A stretch of 64,000 nt of DNA from Formicincola oecophyllae (GTDB lineage: Bacteria; Pseudomonadota; Alphaproteobacteria; Acetobacterales; Acetobacteraceae). This document shows, piece after piece, positions 33,754-42,992 of the stretch. Below the pieces are notes generated by a model, which had not been told where the DNA came from, did no database searches, and saw only the letters and a list, made by a program, of their open reading frames with translations. The stretch lies in contig NZ_CP038231.1 of NCBI RefSeq assembly GCF_006542395.2, positions 1,674,001 through 1,738,000 of the forward strand. The letters run 5' to 3'. Both the position numbers and the translations under genes were made by a program. Each line of letters begins with the position of its first letter. The stretch's first letter is position 1.

Positions 33754-35646
33754 TCAGGGTTGGCTGGGGGTGGTGGTTTTGTCGGGGCTCATGGCCTCCA
33801 GGGAGATGGGCAGCCACGCCATGGCGCCCTGGTCCTGAACAAGCAGAAGCACTTCATGGCGGCCCAGCTTGATGGCGCGCTCAATCGCCGCTTTGAAGCT
33901 GTCTGGCGTGGTGAGGGACTGCCCACCAACCTGCAGGATAACGTCCCCCTCCCGCAGGCCGCGCCGCGCCGCCGTGCCATCCTTGGTGACGCGCAACACC
34001 AGGACGCCGCGCTGGCTGTCTGAAAGGCCGTATTGTTCGCGCTCGTCAGGCCCGATGACGCTGACCGTCAGCCCAAGCGCGCTGAAGGAGCAGCGCGGGT
34101 GGCTTGGCGGCAGGGTGTCTGAAGGGGGGGGGGGGGATTTCTCCACAGCCGCTTGGAGGGTGACGGGCACCTCCATAAGCTGGCCCTCCCGCCACAGTGA
34201 CAGCTGGAGGGTGCTGCCAGGCTGGTGCGCTGCCACCACGCGCGGCAGCGTCTGCCCTGTGACGGCGTGCCCGTTGATGGCTGTGATGATATCGCCAATT
34301 TTCAGCCCCGCTTTGGCCGCCGCCCCTTTGGGCACCAGGCTGGCGATAATGCCACCTTCGCCGGCCTTGGTGCGGCCTGTGGGGGTTTTCTGGGTGAAGT
34401 CCAGCGCGTGGGCCATGGTGGGCGTCACCGGTTGGAACACAATGCCGAGGGAGCCACGGTGCACAGCGCCCGTTTGGCGGATTTGCGCAATCAGCCCGAT
34501 GGCATCGTCTGAGGGGATAGCGAAGCCAAGGCCGATGGAATCCCCCCCAGCGCCGCCAAAAATCAACGTGTTGATGCCGATGACCTCGCCTTTAATGTTA
34601 AACAGCGGGCCACCTGAATTGCCCCTGTTGATGGCGGCGTCTGTTTGGATGAAGTCATCATCAAGCCCATGGGCCACGTTGCGCCCGCGCGCTGAGACGA
34701 TGCCAGCCGTCACCGTACCGCTGAGGCCATAAGGGTTGCCGATGGCCAGCACCCAATCGCCAATGCGCGCCTTGTCGCTACGGCCGAAGGGCACGGCGGG
34801 CAGGGGGGCGGTTGGTGTGACTTTCAGCACGGCCAAATCCATGCGGGCGTCACGCCCCACGATTTGAGCTGGCATTTCCGTGCCATCAGACAACGTAACG
34901 GTAATGCGGTCGGCGTCTTCAATCACGTGGTTGTTGGTGACGATGACACCTGACGGGTCGATGATAAAGCCAGAGCCAAGGGCCTTGATCTGCATCTGGG
35001 GGCGTTCAGGTTTTTTCTGCCCTGGGCGTTTGTGCTTCTGGGTGTAGTCGTGGAGGAACTTGTCCAACGGGTTGGGTTGGGCAGGCTTGCCGCCATGGGG
35101 GCCCTCATGGGGGGGTGGCGCGCTTTTGGGGCCAGGGGTGCCTGGGCTGGGCTGGCTTGGGCTAGGGGTACGGTGGGGAAGGGGGGTCTGCGGGCCTGTT
35201 GGGCTGCTTTCATCAGGGCCCTGGGGGGCTTGGGGGCTGTCATCCTCGCCATCACTGACCGGAACAGTACCTGAGATGGAGATGTTGACCACTGCTGGCA
35301 GAAGCCTGTCCACCAAGGGGGCGAAGCTAGGCAGGGCCAGCCCTTTGGTGGCTGCCGCCTGGCCTGGCCCCATGGCGTCCAGCGTGGCTGCGGGCACTGT
35401 GCTGGTAGGCTGGCTGTGCGTGGTGGCTGGTGCACCCTCCGCCCAGGCCAAGGGGGGCAGCGCAGGGCCAGCCAGCATGGTGGCGCAGCACAGCAGCCGG
35501 GCCAAGCGCTGTGGCAGGGACCGTGGCAGTGCCCTGCCTAGCTTCTGGGGCGTGGGCTGTTGAGGCCCTTGTTGCCTTGGCCAAGCGGTGCTCTGGCTGG
35601 TGGAGGGGGAGAGAGGAGTGGCTGTGAGGTGAGATGATGCGCCCAT
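33754..35646 (-). CDS. Periplasmic HtrA/DegP-family serine protease
   Basis: Envelope quality-control protease and chaperone. 630 residues, longer than the usual 450-500 because of a long basic N-terminus before the signal segment (LLCCATMLAGPALPPLAWA) and a Pro-rich insert (about 140-195, SSPTGPQTPLPHRTPSPSQP). Catalytic triad: His in VTNNHVIEDADRITV, Asp in RDARMDLAVLKV, Ser in INRGNSGGPLFN. Two PDZ domains follow, the first with GGIIASLVPKGAAAKAGLKIGDII and the second with GVLVLRVTKDGTAARRGLREGDVIL. Strong AGGGAGGC ribosome site. The Pro-rich insert and short poly-C tract are unusual but in frame. Confidence 0.93.
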   Translation of the reverse strand: MGASSHLTATPLSPSTSQSTAWPRQQGPQQPTPQKLGRALPRSLPQRLARLLCCATMLAGPALPPLAWAEGAPATTHSQPTSTVPAATLDAMGPGQAAATKGLALPSFAPLVDRLLPAVVNISISGTVPVSDGEDDSPQAPQGPDESSPTGPQTPLPHRTPSPSQPSPGTPGPKSAPPPHEGPHGGKPAQPNPLDKFLHDYTQKHKRPGQKKPERPQMQIKALGSGFIIDPSGVIVTNNHVIEDADRITVTLSDGTEMPAQIVGRDARMDLAVLKVTPTAPLPAVPFGRSDKARIGDWVLAIGNPYGLSGTVTAGIVSARGRNVAHGLDDDFIQTDAAINRGNSGGPLFNIKGEVIGINTLIFGGAGGDSIGLGFAIPSDDAIGLIAQIRQTGAVHRGSLGIVFQPVTPTMAHALDFTQKTPTGRTKAGEGGIIASLVPKGAAAKAGLKIGDIITAINGHAVTGQTLPRVVAAHQPGSTLQLSLWREGQLMEVPVTLQAAVEKSPPPPSDTLPPSHPRCSFSALGLTVSVIGPDEREQYGLSDSQRGVLVLRVTKDGTAARRGLREGDVILQVGGQSLTTPDSFKAAIERAIKLGRHEVLLLVQDQGAMAWLPISLEAMSPDKTTTPSQP

Positions 35647-35930
35647 GCCTCCCTTTTAAACCAGTGCGCGCCCTGAAACGAGTGCCTGGAGGGCGGCAAT
35701 ATGGTGCTGGCAGGGTGGCGGGGTGGATGGCGCGGCTGCAGGCAAGGGGATGGATAATAAGCACCTTTCCGGTCTTATTTCTTTCGCAGTCAGCGTTTTG
35801 CGTTATGATGCAGCCACCACTTGCCCTGCCCAAGCCAGGCCGCACCCCTTCCACGCCTATTTTCAAAGGGCTGGAATGCGGCGCTCCAGCTGGGGCCAGG
35901 GGCAGGATTTGAGACCCTGAGGAAGCGCGC

Positions 35931-37154
35931 ATGACCCCTGACACCCCCCACCAGCATGGCCCAGGCTGCAGCCACACCACACCACCAAGCCCCCCTCAGG
36001 CCAGCCAGGCAGACCCACGGCGCGCCTTGGCCTCCCAAACCCTTGCAAACCTCCTGAAGCAGGATGGCCACACGCTTGAAGCCCCCCTCAGCGCCTTGAG
36101 CGAACGCGCAGGCGTGATTCATGCCGTGTTCATGGCCAACGCCCAGACGGCACCCGTGCTGAGCGCCCTTAAGCCACGGCTGGAGCAAGCGCTTGAAAAG
36201 GCCCTTGGCCAGCCTGTGCGCGCAAGCTTCATGGCCCAGCGCGGTGCCGCGCGCGAAGCCCTCGCCCCAGGCGCGCCCAAGCCAGCCCACCATGGCCAGG
36301 CGGAGCCAGGGCCTGCGGCCGTCCCTGGCGGCATCCACGCCGCTTTGGCTGTGGCCTCTGGCAAGGGGGGGGTGGGCAAGTCCACCGTGGCTGTCAACTT
36401 AGCCTGCGGCCTGGCAAAGCTGGGGCTGCGCGTTGGCCTGCTGGACGCTGACATCCACGGCCCTTCCATCGCGCGCATGATGGGGGCTGGCAAAGCTGGC
36501 AAGCCTGAGGTGAAGGGCGGCAAGCTCATCCCCCTGACAGGGCCTGAGGGGGTGCGCTATGTCTCCATTGCGCTTTTGGCTGACGAACGCCAGGCCATGA
36601 TATGGCGCGGCCCCATGGTGATGGGCGCGCTAACGCAGCTCATCAAGGATGTGGTGTGGGGGGAGCTGGACCTGCTTGTGGTGGATATGCCCCCTGGCAC
36701 AGGTGACGCCCAAATCACCTTGACAAAAACCCTCGCCCCTCAGCTGGCCAAGGGCGGGGCCGTTGTCGTCTCCACCCCCCAGGCGGTGGCCCTGATGGAC
36801 GCCCGCCGTGGCCTGACCTTGTTTGAGCGCACTAAGACGCCCGTTCTGGGCCTGGTGGAGAACATGTCCTTTTTCGCCTGTCCGCACTGCCAGGGGGAGA
36901 CGGCCCTTTTTGGCCATGGCGGTGTCGCACGGGAGGCAGAGGCCCTGAACGTGCCCTTCCTGGGGGAGGTGCCCCTGCTGCCCGCCATCCGTGAAGGGGG
37001 CGATGAAGGTGTGCCCAGCGTTTCAGAACCAGGAAGTGCTGCTGGCAAGGCCTTCATGGCGCTGGCCAAGAACGTGGCCGCCAGCCTGGCCAGCCGCCAG
37101 AGCCAGAGTCTGGGGGGGGAGCAACCAGGTGCCCACCAACAGTCGGCCCCCTGA
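35931..37154 (+). CDS. Mrp/ApbC-family iron-sulfur carrier P-loop ATPase
   Basis: Carries Fe-S clusters to target proteins. 407 residues. N-terminal DUF59-like domain (about 25-100, LANLLKQDGHTLEAPLSALSERAGV). The deviant Walker A is VASGKGGVGKSTVAVNLA (about 140-155), then DADIHGPSIARMMG, VVDMPPGTGDAQITL, and the cluster-binding CPHC in NMSFFACPHCQGETALFG. The Pro/His-rich linker between domains is longer than usual. The ATG at 35931 has GAGGAAG upstream. It is divergent from htrA. Confidence 0.93.
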   Translation: MTPDTPHQHGPGCSHTTPPSPPQASQADPRRALASQTLANLLKQDGHTLEAPLSALSERAGVIHAVFMANAQTAPVLSALKPRLEQALEKALGQPVRASFMAQRGAAREALAPGAPKPAHHGQAEPGPAAVPGGIHAALAVASGKGGVGKSTVAVNLACGLAKLGLRVGLLDADIHGPSIARMMGAGKAGKPEVKGGKLIPLTGPEGVRYVSIALLADERQAMIWRGPMVMGALTQLIKDVVWGELDLLVVDMPPGTGDAQITLTKTLAPQLAKGGAVVVSTPQAVALMDARRGLTLFERTKTPVLGLVENMSFFACPHCQGETALFGHGGVAREAEALNVPFLGEVPLLPAIREGGDEGVPSVSEPGSAAGKAFMALAKNVAASLASRQSQSLGGEQPGAHQQSAP

Positions 37155-37160
37155 ACCATC

Positions 37161-37190
37161 TGCTTGATGAAGCTTGATAAAGCTTGATGA
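37161..37190. repeat. Three tandem 10-base repeats after mrp
   Basis: TGCTTGATGA, AGCTTGATAA and AGCTTGATGA follow one another directly behind the mrp stop. Short period, no gene. It could be a slippage product or a weak structural element of the 3' region. Confidence 0.6.
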
Positions 37191-37340
37191 AAAAAGCCCC
37201 TGCCCCTCACCACAGCCCAGCTTTGCCGCTAGCGCCGCCTTGGTGGGCTTGCACGCAGGCAGGCACCCTGCGAAACAAGGTGAAACGGGGTGGGGCAGGG
37301 CCACTCTCTGGTAAGCGCCAACAGGGCGGGAGGACGCAGC

Positions 37341-37862
37341 GTGAAAACCTATCTGACCCTTCTGCGCTGGTTTTTCATCGTGTTCATCCCTTTTCTGGGC
37401 GCTGGGCTGATGGATTGCTCAGGCCAGCAAAGCGTGAAGCACAGGGGCCTTTCAACCGATGGCTACGGCTTCACCGATACCAACCCCGTTCTGCCGCCAC
37501 CAGCTGCCTTGTTAGCGCAGCGCGGGCAGGGGCGTGGCCAGGGGGGGGATATCGCCATGGCCACAGGTGGTGGGCGCTTCACCGCCATGCCCAAGCTGGT
37601 TCAGGCTGAACCAGCCGCAGCCCCTGTACGCCCTTTAGCTGAATCAGCCCAGTCCGCCGCCCTGTTTGCTGCCCAGCCCAACGCCCAAGCAGTGCCGCAG
37701 AGTTTCCGCCAGGCCGCTTTCGCCCAATCTATGCCGGCAACGCCAAGCTTGCCTGCCCAGGCAGCAGCGCGCACAACCATTCAGCGCCACGCTGCGCCAG
37801 CGCCAAAGCGCCCCGCCCAGATGAATGACGGCGAGACCTTTAGCCTCTCCAGCGCTGACTGA
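37341..37862 (+). CDS. Small membrane-anchored or exported protein of unknown function
   Basis: 173 residues from a GTG at 37341, preceded by GGAGG 8 bases upstream; the longer frame from 37290 lacks a ribosome site. An N-terminal hydrophobic segment (YLTLLRWFFIVFIPFLGAGLM) is followed by DCSG, which could be a late lipobox-like Cys. The rest is Ala/Pro/Gln-rich with little predicted structure (LAESAQSAALFAAQPNAQAVPQSFRQAAF). No family recognised. Possibly a surface-exposed anchor. Confidence 0.6.
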   Translation: MKTYLTLLRWFFIVFIPFLGAGLMDCSGQQSVKHRGLSTDGYGFTDTNPVLPPPAALLAQRGQGRGQGGDIAMATGGGRFTAMPKLVQAEPAAAPVRPLAESAQSAALFAAQPNAQAVPQSFRQAAFAQSMPATPSLPAQAAARTTIQRHAAPAPKRPAQMNDGETFSLSSAD

Positions 37863-37960
37863 CCAAGCTAAAGTTAGGGCTGACTAGGGGCTGGCTGGGG
37901 CCGTGCCCCAACATGCCCAGGCCTGCCTGGCAAACCCTCCAGACAATCAATCCCAGTTCA

Positions 37961-38665
37961 TCAATCAAGGTCCCCCAGGCCAGCCTGGGCAACGCAGCTT
38001 TTGTAGGCCGCCACAGCTGGGGCTATTCCCTTGGTCGGCACTGCTAGGCCAGAGGCAATGGGCGCGCCCGTGCTGGCCGCCGCCAGCGAGAAGGTGAAAT
38101 TCTGCGTGCCAGGCAGGCCGTTCAGCACCTTCACGTAATCGGCCTTCGGCATGGAGGGGTTGAGGAGCAGGTCGCGGTCAGCCGCCACAAGGTGGGTGTT
38201 CATGGCTTTGTCATCCTCCCAAAACACCATGCCAACTGTGCCGCCTGGCTTCAGATTCCAGGCGGCGTCACCTACAACGATTTGGTACAGGACAGGCGGG
38301 GCGTGCTCGCCCAAATCACCTTTGACATTGTCCTCATTGCGCAGCGTGACAAAAGCCAGCATGTGCCCCTGCGCCCCGGAGACCATGCGGCAGGAGGCCA
38401 CAAGCCCTGGCTGCGTGTTGGAGAGGTTGCGCACAACGACCCACCCCGTGGCGCCGCCATTATAGACCGTTTCCATGGCTGTTAACGGTTGGGTGTCTGG
38501 CTGGCCGCTGTCAGGGGCAGTGGTAGGGGTGGGGCTTGGCGCGGCCAGGGCAGGGCAGCTGCCAGCCAGCAGACACCCCCCCAGCAACGCGCTCCAAACC
38601 TGGCGCTTGAGCGCGCGGGAAGGGGCTGGGCTGGGGGGAGGGGTGGTTTGGCACTGGGATCTCAT
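37961..38665 (-). CDS. Exported hypothetical protein
   Basis: 234 residues. Signal peptide (RALKRQVWSALLGGCLLAGSCPALA, cleaved near residue 42). The mature part holds VYNGGATGWVVVRNLSNTQPGLVASCRMVSGAQ, LAFVTLRNEDNVKG, DAAWNLKPGGTVGMVFWEDDKAM and a C-terminal AYKSCVAQAGLGDLD. Two cysteines could pair. The pattern is like the uncharacterised short periplasmic proteins of acetic acid bacteria, but the family is not identified. An AAGG site precedes the ATG. Confidence 0.7.
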   Translation of the reverse strand: MRSQCQTTPPPSPAPSRALKRQVWSALLGGCLLAGSCPALAAPSPTPTTAPDSGQPDTQPLTAMETVYNGGATGWVVVRNLSNTQPGLVASCRMVSGAQGHMLAFVTLRNEDNVKGDLGEHAPPVLYQIVVGDAAWNLKPGGTVGMVFWEDDKAMNTHLVAADRDLLLNPSMPKADYVKVLNGLPGTQNFTFSLAAASTGAPIASGLAVPTKGIAPAVAAYKSCVAQAGLGDLD

Positions 38666-38818
38666 GGTTTGGCCTTAAACTTGAAAGGTGGTAACGGCCC
38701 CGTGAGGGATGAAAAGGGTTTTAATGCATATTCTGCTCTGAAGACACTTGATTGCCAGAACAGGAAATGCGAATGAAGGCCCATAACGGCGCTAAGCTTC
38801 AGGCTGGACAGCGCCTGG

Positions 38819-38893
38819 GCCGGATTAGCACAGTGGTAGTGCAGCGGTTTTGTAAACCGAAGGTCGGGGGTTCAAATCCCTCATCCGGCACCA
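38819..38893 (+). tRNA. tRNA-Thr, anticodon TGT
   Basis: Acceptor arm GCCGGAT pairs with ATCCGGC. D-arm GCAC...GTGC, anticodon stem CGGTT...AACCG with anticodon TGT, T-arm GGGGG-TTCAAAT-CCCTC, discriminator A and an encoded CCA. It reads ACA threonine codons. It lies between an exported-protein gene and a repeat-rich spacer. Confidence 0.96.
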
Positions 38894-39129
38894 TGGAAAT
38901 TCCCTGAAAAAAGCTAAAAGAGGCTGGAAACAGCCACTTTCAAAGCCTTCTCGGTTTTTGGCCCTTAGGCGTCTGAAGCGCCTCAAACGTCTGAAACGAC
39001 ACTAAGGAACGAATCGGGCAAAAACGGCCGTTCCCTGTTCAGTGCCCAAGTCAAAAGGCTACCCTGTTAAATCAGGGCCCAACCATGTGGTGTGGGCTGA
39101 CCGCTTTTGCTTGAAGGGCCCAGCATCCC

Positions 39130-39660
39130 AATCCCTTGATTCCAGAGCCGCCATATAGGGCGAAGCCCGTTAAAGCCCGAAGTGACGGAGCATAGAACAT
39201 AGTTCAAGCGTAGTAAGTCTTCGGGCTAATAGGCGGCGATAAGGGAACTAGAACTGATTCACGCTTCAACGGCTGCAAACAGCCAGTAAATGCACTATGG
39301 GCCCATCTATCCCTCTCTTCAAGCCAGTTCTGGCGACAGCCCGTAACTGCCGTTTTTTCAAGGCGCTCAAAATTAGGGATAGAATGGAAGCTATGTTTGA
39401 TGGCTACACCGTGCCCCACAGGCAGCTCAGAAAGGGCAGTGCTGGTTTGGGGTTTCCTGGGCACCTCCTATTAACCCTGAAGTTCAGTTCGCCTGAGCTT
39501 ACGCTCGGCGCTGTCTTGGAACTCCCTGACCAGTGCTTTCTGCTGCCTTGCCCTCCGGGCTGTCTTGAACCCTAAAAGCCGGTGTTTCACGCTGTTTGGC
39601 TTAAAAGCCTGCACAGGTTCCACATCGGCATCTACGGCTGGTTAGCCTAAGGGGGTTCGC
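39130..39660. repeat. Repeat block with two three-way-junction copies and a CRISPR I-F-like repeat (39 kb)
   Basis: 39147-39237: P1 GCCGCC/GGCGGC, P2 GGGC-GAA-GCCC, P3 AGCCCGAAG/CTTCGGGCT (9 perfect pairs). 39241-39405 is about 165 bases that match the reverse complement of 19350-19505 (landmarks GATTCACGCTTCAA, TAAATGCACT, CAAGCCAGTTCTGG, CTCAAAATTAGGGATA). 39406-39433 is a repeat ending CACAGGCAGCTCAGAAA, followed by GGGCAGTGCTGGTT. 39567-39658 is a reverse-oriented full copy: P1 GAACCC/GGGTTC, P4 GGCT-TAAA-AGCC, P2 GGCT-GGTT-AGCC. No gene lies between tRNA-Thr and 39660. Confidence 0.7.
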
Positions 39661-41043
39661 TCAATAGCCCATGGCTTGGGCGATGAAGCGGCGGCGCAGC
39701 GGCGGCAGGCGCGCCATGACATTCATGCCAAGGCGGCGCGCAGTGATGGCCACCGGGTTACGGCTGCTGAAGAGACGTTCCATCACATCGCACCCCACAA
39801 GCATGGCGAAGTCCTCAGGCCGGGCTTGGCGCTGGTAGCGGGCCAGCAGTTCTGGGCTGCCCAGGTCGGCACCCTGGCTGAAAGCCTCCCCCAACAGGCG
39901 CACGATGAGGCGGACGTCCCTGAACCCCAAATTCATGCCCTGCCCCGCCACAGGGTGGAGGCCGTGGGCGGCGTCACCCGCCAGCAACAGCCGCTCGGCC
40001 TTGTAGCGGTGGGCGTATTGGGAGGTCAGCGGGTAGCGCCAGCGCTTGCCAGCTAGTTTCAGCGCCCCTAGAGAGCGGTCGCCAAGGCGCTTTTGGGCTT
40101 GGCGCAGGAAGGCCTCCGCTGGCAGCGTGGCCAGGTGGTGGATGCGCTCTGGCGTGTCTGTCCACACAAGAGCTGAGCGAAACTCGCCCCCTGGGCCAGG
40201 CGGCAGGGGGAGGCGCGCGAAGGGGCCTTCAGGCAAGAAATGCTCCAGCGCGCTGCCATGGTGGGGGCGTTCATGCACAAGGGGTACCACTAGGGCGTGC
40301 TTGCCGTAAGGCAGCACGGTGAGGGGAATGCCAGCTGCCTCCCGCAGGGCGGAACGGCGCCCATCGCAAGCGATGGCCAGGGGGGCTGTGATGGTGCGAG
40401 CGCTCTCCTGGCCATACCCTTCCTGCCCTGCTGGGGATAGGCTGATGGTCACGCCCTCTGGGGAGAAAGCGAAATCAGCCTCCGTCTGCTCAAACACCGT
40501 CACGCCAGCAGCGCCTGGCTGGGCTGGGCGTGCGGCCTCCAAAGCGTGGGTGATGGCTGGCAGGAGGTCGTAGGCCTCCACCATCCAGCCAAAGGGGTGG
40601 CCTTCAGGGGCGTCACCTGGGGTGAAGGTCACTTTGTCCAGGTTCTGGCGCAACGCGCGCCCCAACAGGCCCCCTGGCAGGCCATCCGCCACGGGGCGGC
40701 CTGCTGAATCGATGATGTCAATGGTGGTGATAGGCTCTGCTTGACGGGGCAGACGCGTCCAAATGCCGCTTTCCGCCAAAAGGGGTATCACCCCCTCCGC
40801 CAAAGCGTAGGCGCGCCCATCAAGCTCTGGCCGGGGGGCGCGGGGCAGGGCGTTGCGTTCCACCACTGCCACGCGCAGGCCTTTGCGCGCTAAAAGGCAG
40901 GCGATGGTGGCGCCAATGGGACCAGCGCCGTTGATGCAAACGTCAAACGCACCCCCACTGCTTTGCTGGGCGCCAGAGCGGGCTGCCAGGGCAGGGAGCG
41001 GCTGAACAGAGGCTTGGTTCGTGCTGGGGTGCTTTGTGTTCAA
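39661..41043 (-). CDS. UbiH/UbiF/VisC-family FAD-dependent monooxygenase
   Basis: Ring hydroxylase of ubiquinone synthesis. 460 residues. FAD motifs: GAGPIGATIACLLARKGLRVAVVER (about 37-62), SALREAAGI with the DG-type ACDGRRS, and GDAAHGLHPVAGQGMNLGFRDV (about 330-355). The start is a TTG at 41043 with GGAG 6 bases upstream; no in-frame ATG fits. It ends with QAMGY. Which ring position it hydroxylates cannot be decided by reading. It stands alone and its stop abuts the repeat block. Confidence 0.9.
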   Translation of the reverse strand: MNTKHPSTNQASVQPLPALAARSGAQQSSGGAFDVCINGAGPIGATIACLLARKGLRVAVVERNALPRAPRPELDGRAYALAEGVIPLLAESGIWTRLPRQAEPITTIDIIDSAGRPVADGLPGGLLGRALRQNLDKVTFTPGDAPEGHPFGWMVEAYDLLPAITHALEAARPAQPGAAGVTVFEQTEADFAFSPEGVTISLSPAGQEGYGQESARTITAPLAIACDGRRSALREAAGIPLTVLPYGKHALVVPLVHERPHHGSALEHFLPEGPFARLPLPPGPGGEFRSALVWTDTPERIHHLATLPAEAFLRQAQKRLGDRSLGALKLAGKRWRYPLTSQYAHRYKAERLLLAGDAAHGLHPVAGQGMNLGFRDVRLIVRLLGEAFSQGADLGSPELLARYQRQARPEDFAMLVGCDVMERLFSSRNPVAITARRLGMNVMARLPPLRRRFIAQAMGY

Positions 41044-41420
41044 GGATTGCTCCTGCAGGCTGGATGGTTGGTGGGTGCGCCTTCTCCTGGCCCTATCTTA
41101 AGTGCTGGCAAATGGCGTTGAGGGCAAGTTGCAACGCTGCAAGGTGGCTGTCATGTGCCCGTGGCCCCCTCTGGTCCCCAACCTGGCCCCGCCAGCCGCT
41201 TGGGGAGGGAGGTTGGCCTTGGCTAGGGCGCCCTTCCCAGCAGCGCTTATCCGTGATGAAGTGGCTGTGGCGGGTTTGTAACGTTCTGGTCATGGCTTGC
41301 GCCCCTGGCCCAGGGCGGTGACGGGGCCTGGCCCCGTTGCCCTTTGTTTCTACCCCTTTACCCCCCTTGACCCTTTAATCCATCCCTTTGATCCATGTCC
41401 TGAATTTGGGAGAACAGCCC

Positions 41421-41822
41421 ATGACAACTGCCCATCCATCCCTGCGCCTGCCTGGTGCCCTGGCCGCTGTGGCCACTTGTGCAGCCTTCCTGGCCTTGCC
41501 CGCCCAGGCGGCCCCTGTGGTTGGCGCGCCCCAGGTTAATGTGCCGGCGGCAGGTCCCACGCGCCCAGCAGCCCCCACCGTGGCGGCAGCGCCTGCTGCA
41601 GCCGACCCTGGGCCAACTGTGTTCCCCACCGCCATCGACCCAGCCTACAAGGCCATGTCAACGGGCAAGGCGCGGATGCACACCTGCTTGAAGCAGTACA
41701 AAGCCAACAAGAAGGCGGGCAGCGGCAATGGCGGCCTGCACTGGATTGGCAAGGACGCTTACTGGTCGCAGTGCTCAGCGCGCTTGAAACCCACCCAGTC
41801 CGCCCAACCATCCACCAAGTAA
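41421..41822 (+). CDS. Small exported protein with a conserved C-terminal Cys motif
   Basis: 133 residues from the ATG at 41421 (GGGAGA upstream). Signal peptide MTTAHPSLRLPGALAAVATC...PAQA, a Pro/Ala linker, then the conserved-looking end KARMHTCLKQYKANKKAG...GLHWIGKDAYWSQCSARLK. The two cysteines and the W-x-G/Y-W-S-Q-C pattern recall a small family of alphaproteobacterial periplasmic proteins related to PsiF, but the role is unknown. A forward promoter is presumed in the 340 bases upstream. Confidence 0.65.
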   Translation: MTTAHPSLRLPGALAAVATCAAFLALPAQAAPVVGAPQVNVPAAGPTRPAAPTVAAAPAAADPGPTVFPTAIDPAYKAMSTGKARMHTCLKQYKANKKAGSGNGGLHWIGKDAYWSQCSARLKPTQSAQPSTK

Positions 41823-41874
41823 GGCCTCTGCCAAATCCTGAAGCCCCATACTTTGCGCAACAAACAGGGGCGTT

Positions 41875-42834
41875 TTAGGCGTTGAACAACCCGCCAGCCC
41901 ACTGCCAGGGGCGGCGCTGCCCAGGCAGCGCTTCCTGGTGCAAGTGGGGCAGGGCTGCTTGGGCAGAGGCCACATCGTCAAACAGCGCGAAGCAGGTGGC
42001 GCCTGAGCCGCTCATCCTGGCCAGGCGCGCTCCAGGCAATGCTGAAAGGGCGCCTAGAAGGGCGGTGATAGCTGGCTCCTCAGCCTCTGCCGGCGCTTGA
42101 AGGTCGTTGCCCGTCTGCCCCAGCCATGATGCCAGCTCCCCCGCTGTGGCCCATCCTCGGCTGGGGTAAGGTGGCGCTGGCGGCGTGAAGGGGGCTGCAG
42201 CTTCTTTCAAGCGCTTAAAAATAGCAGGTGTGGAAACAGGCACCCCAGGGTTGGCCAGCACCATGCCCACTGGGGGCATAGCTGGCGCTGGGGTGAGGTG
42301 TTCGCCAATGCCCGCCATCCGCACTGCACGCTGCTGCAAGCAAACAGGCACGTCAGCGCCAAGTGTGGGGGCTATCGTTGCCAGGCGCGCGCCATCAGCA
42401 CCCCACAGGCGCGCTAGAAGGCGCAGGCAGGCTGCGGCATCTGCCGATCCACCACCAATGCCTGAGGCCACAGGCAGGTTCTTGGCCAGGTTAAGGTGAA
42501 GGGCGCGCAGCTGTGCAGCCCCCCCCTGCTGCCCCAAAGCCTTGGGCGCTAAGGCACGCGCAGCCCTGATGACGAGGTTTTCCTGCACTGCCTGCGCTTT
42601 GCCCTGGCTTGCCGCTTCAGCCTGCAGGGTAGGGCCGAATGCGCCCCCAAGCGCCAGCGTGGGGCCTGCCGTGGTTTCGCCTAGGGTGAGGGTGTCATGG
42701 GCGCCGGCAAACACCACCAGGCTGTCGAGGAGGTGGTAGCCATCCCCCCGCCGCCCCGTCACATGGAGGTAGAGGTTGATCTTGGCGTGGGCGTTCTCGC
42801 TTCTGGCCTGGGGGGTGCTAATGGGGGAAGGCAT
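41875..42834 (-). CDS. ispE: 4-diphosphocytidyl-2-C-methyl-D-erythritol kinase
   Basis: ATP-dependent kinase of the MEP isoprenoid route. 319 residues of the GHMP fold: AKINLYLHVTGRRGDGYHLLDSLVVF at the N-terminus, the glycine-rich ATP loop LPVASGIGGGSADAAACLRLL in the middle, and the C-terminal GARLARMSGSGATCFALF. It is slightly longer than Escherichia coli IspE. Divergent from the UDG-like gene; convergent with the small exported protein. Confidence 0.94.
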   Translation of the reverse strand: MPSPISTPQARSENAHAKINLYLHVTGRRGDGYHLLDSLVVFAGAHDTLTLGETTAGPTLALGGAFGPTLQAEAASQGKAQAVQENLVIRAARALAPKALGQQGGAAQLRALHLNLAKNLPVASGIGGGSADAAACLRLLARLWGADGARLATIAPTLGADVPVCLQQRAVRMAGIGEHLTPAPAMPPVGMVLANPGVPVSTPAIFKRLKEAAAPFTPPAPPYPSRGWATAGELASWLGQTGNDLQAPAEAEEPAITALLGALSALPGARLARMSGSGATCFALFDDVASAQAALPHLHQEALPGQRRPWQWAGGLFNA

Positions 42835-42992
42835 GGTTGGTTTGTCCGTCTGGCAGGGGTGGTGGGCTAGCGCTGCCCAAAGCTGGGCGTGCCGCCGCGC
42901 CCATGCCCCCTACCATTGGTGCCGCCTTGGGCGCCAGCGCCTGGAGCGCCGCTGCGCTTTGCCCCGCTGCCCATCAAGGCTAGAATGAAGCC

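Noticed and set aside
39241-39405. A separate small gene in the 39 kb leader-like segment
   Set aside because: The segment matches 19350-19505 in reverse, but no frame is kept between the two copies.
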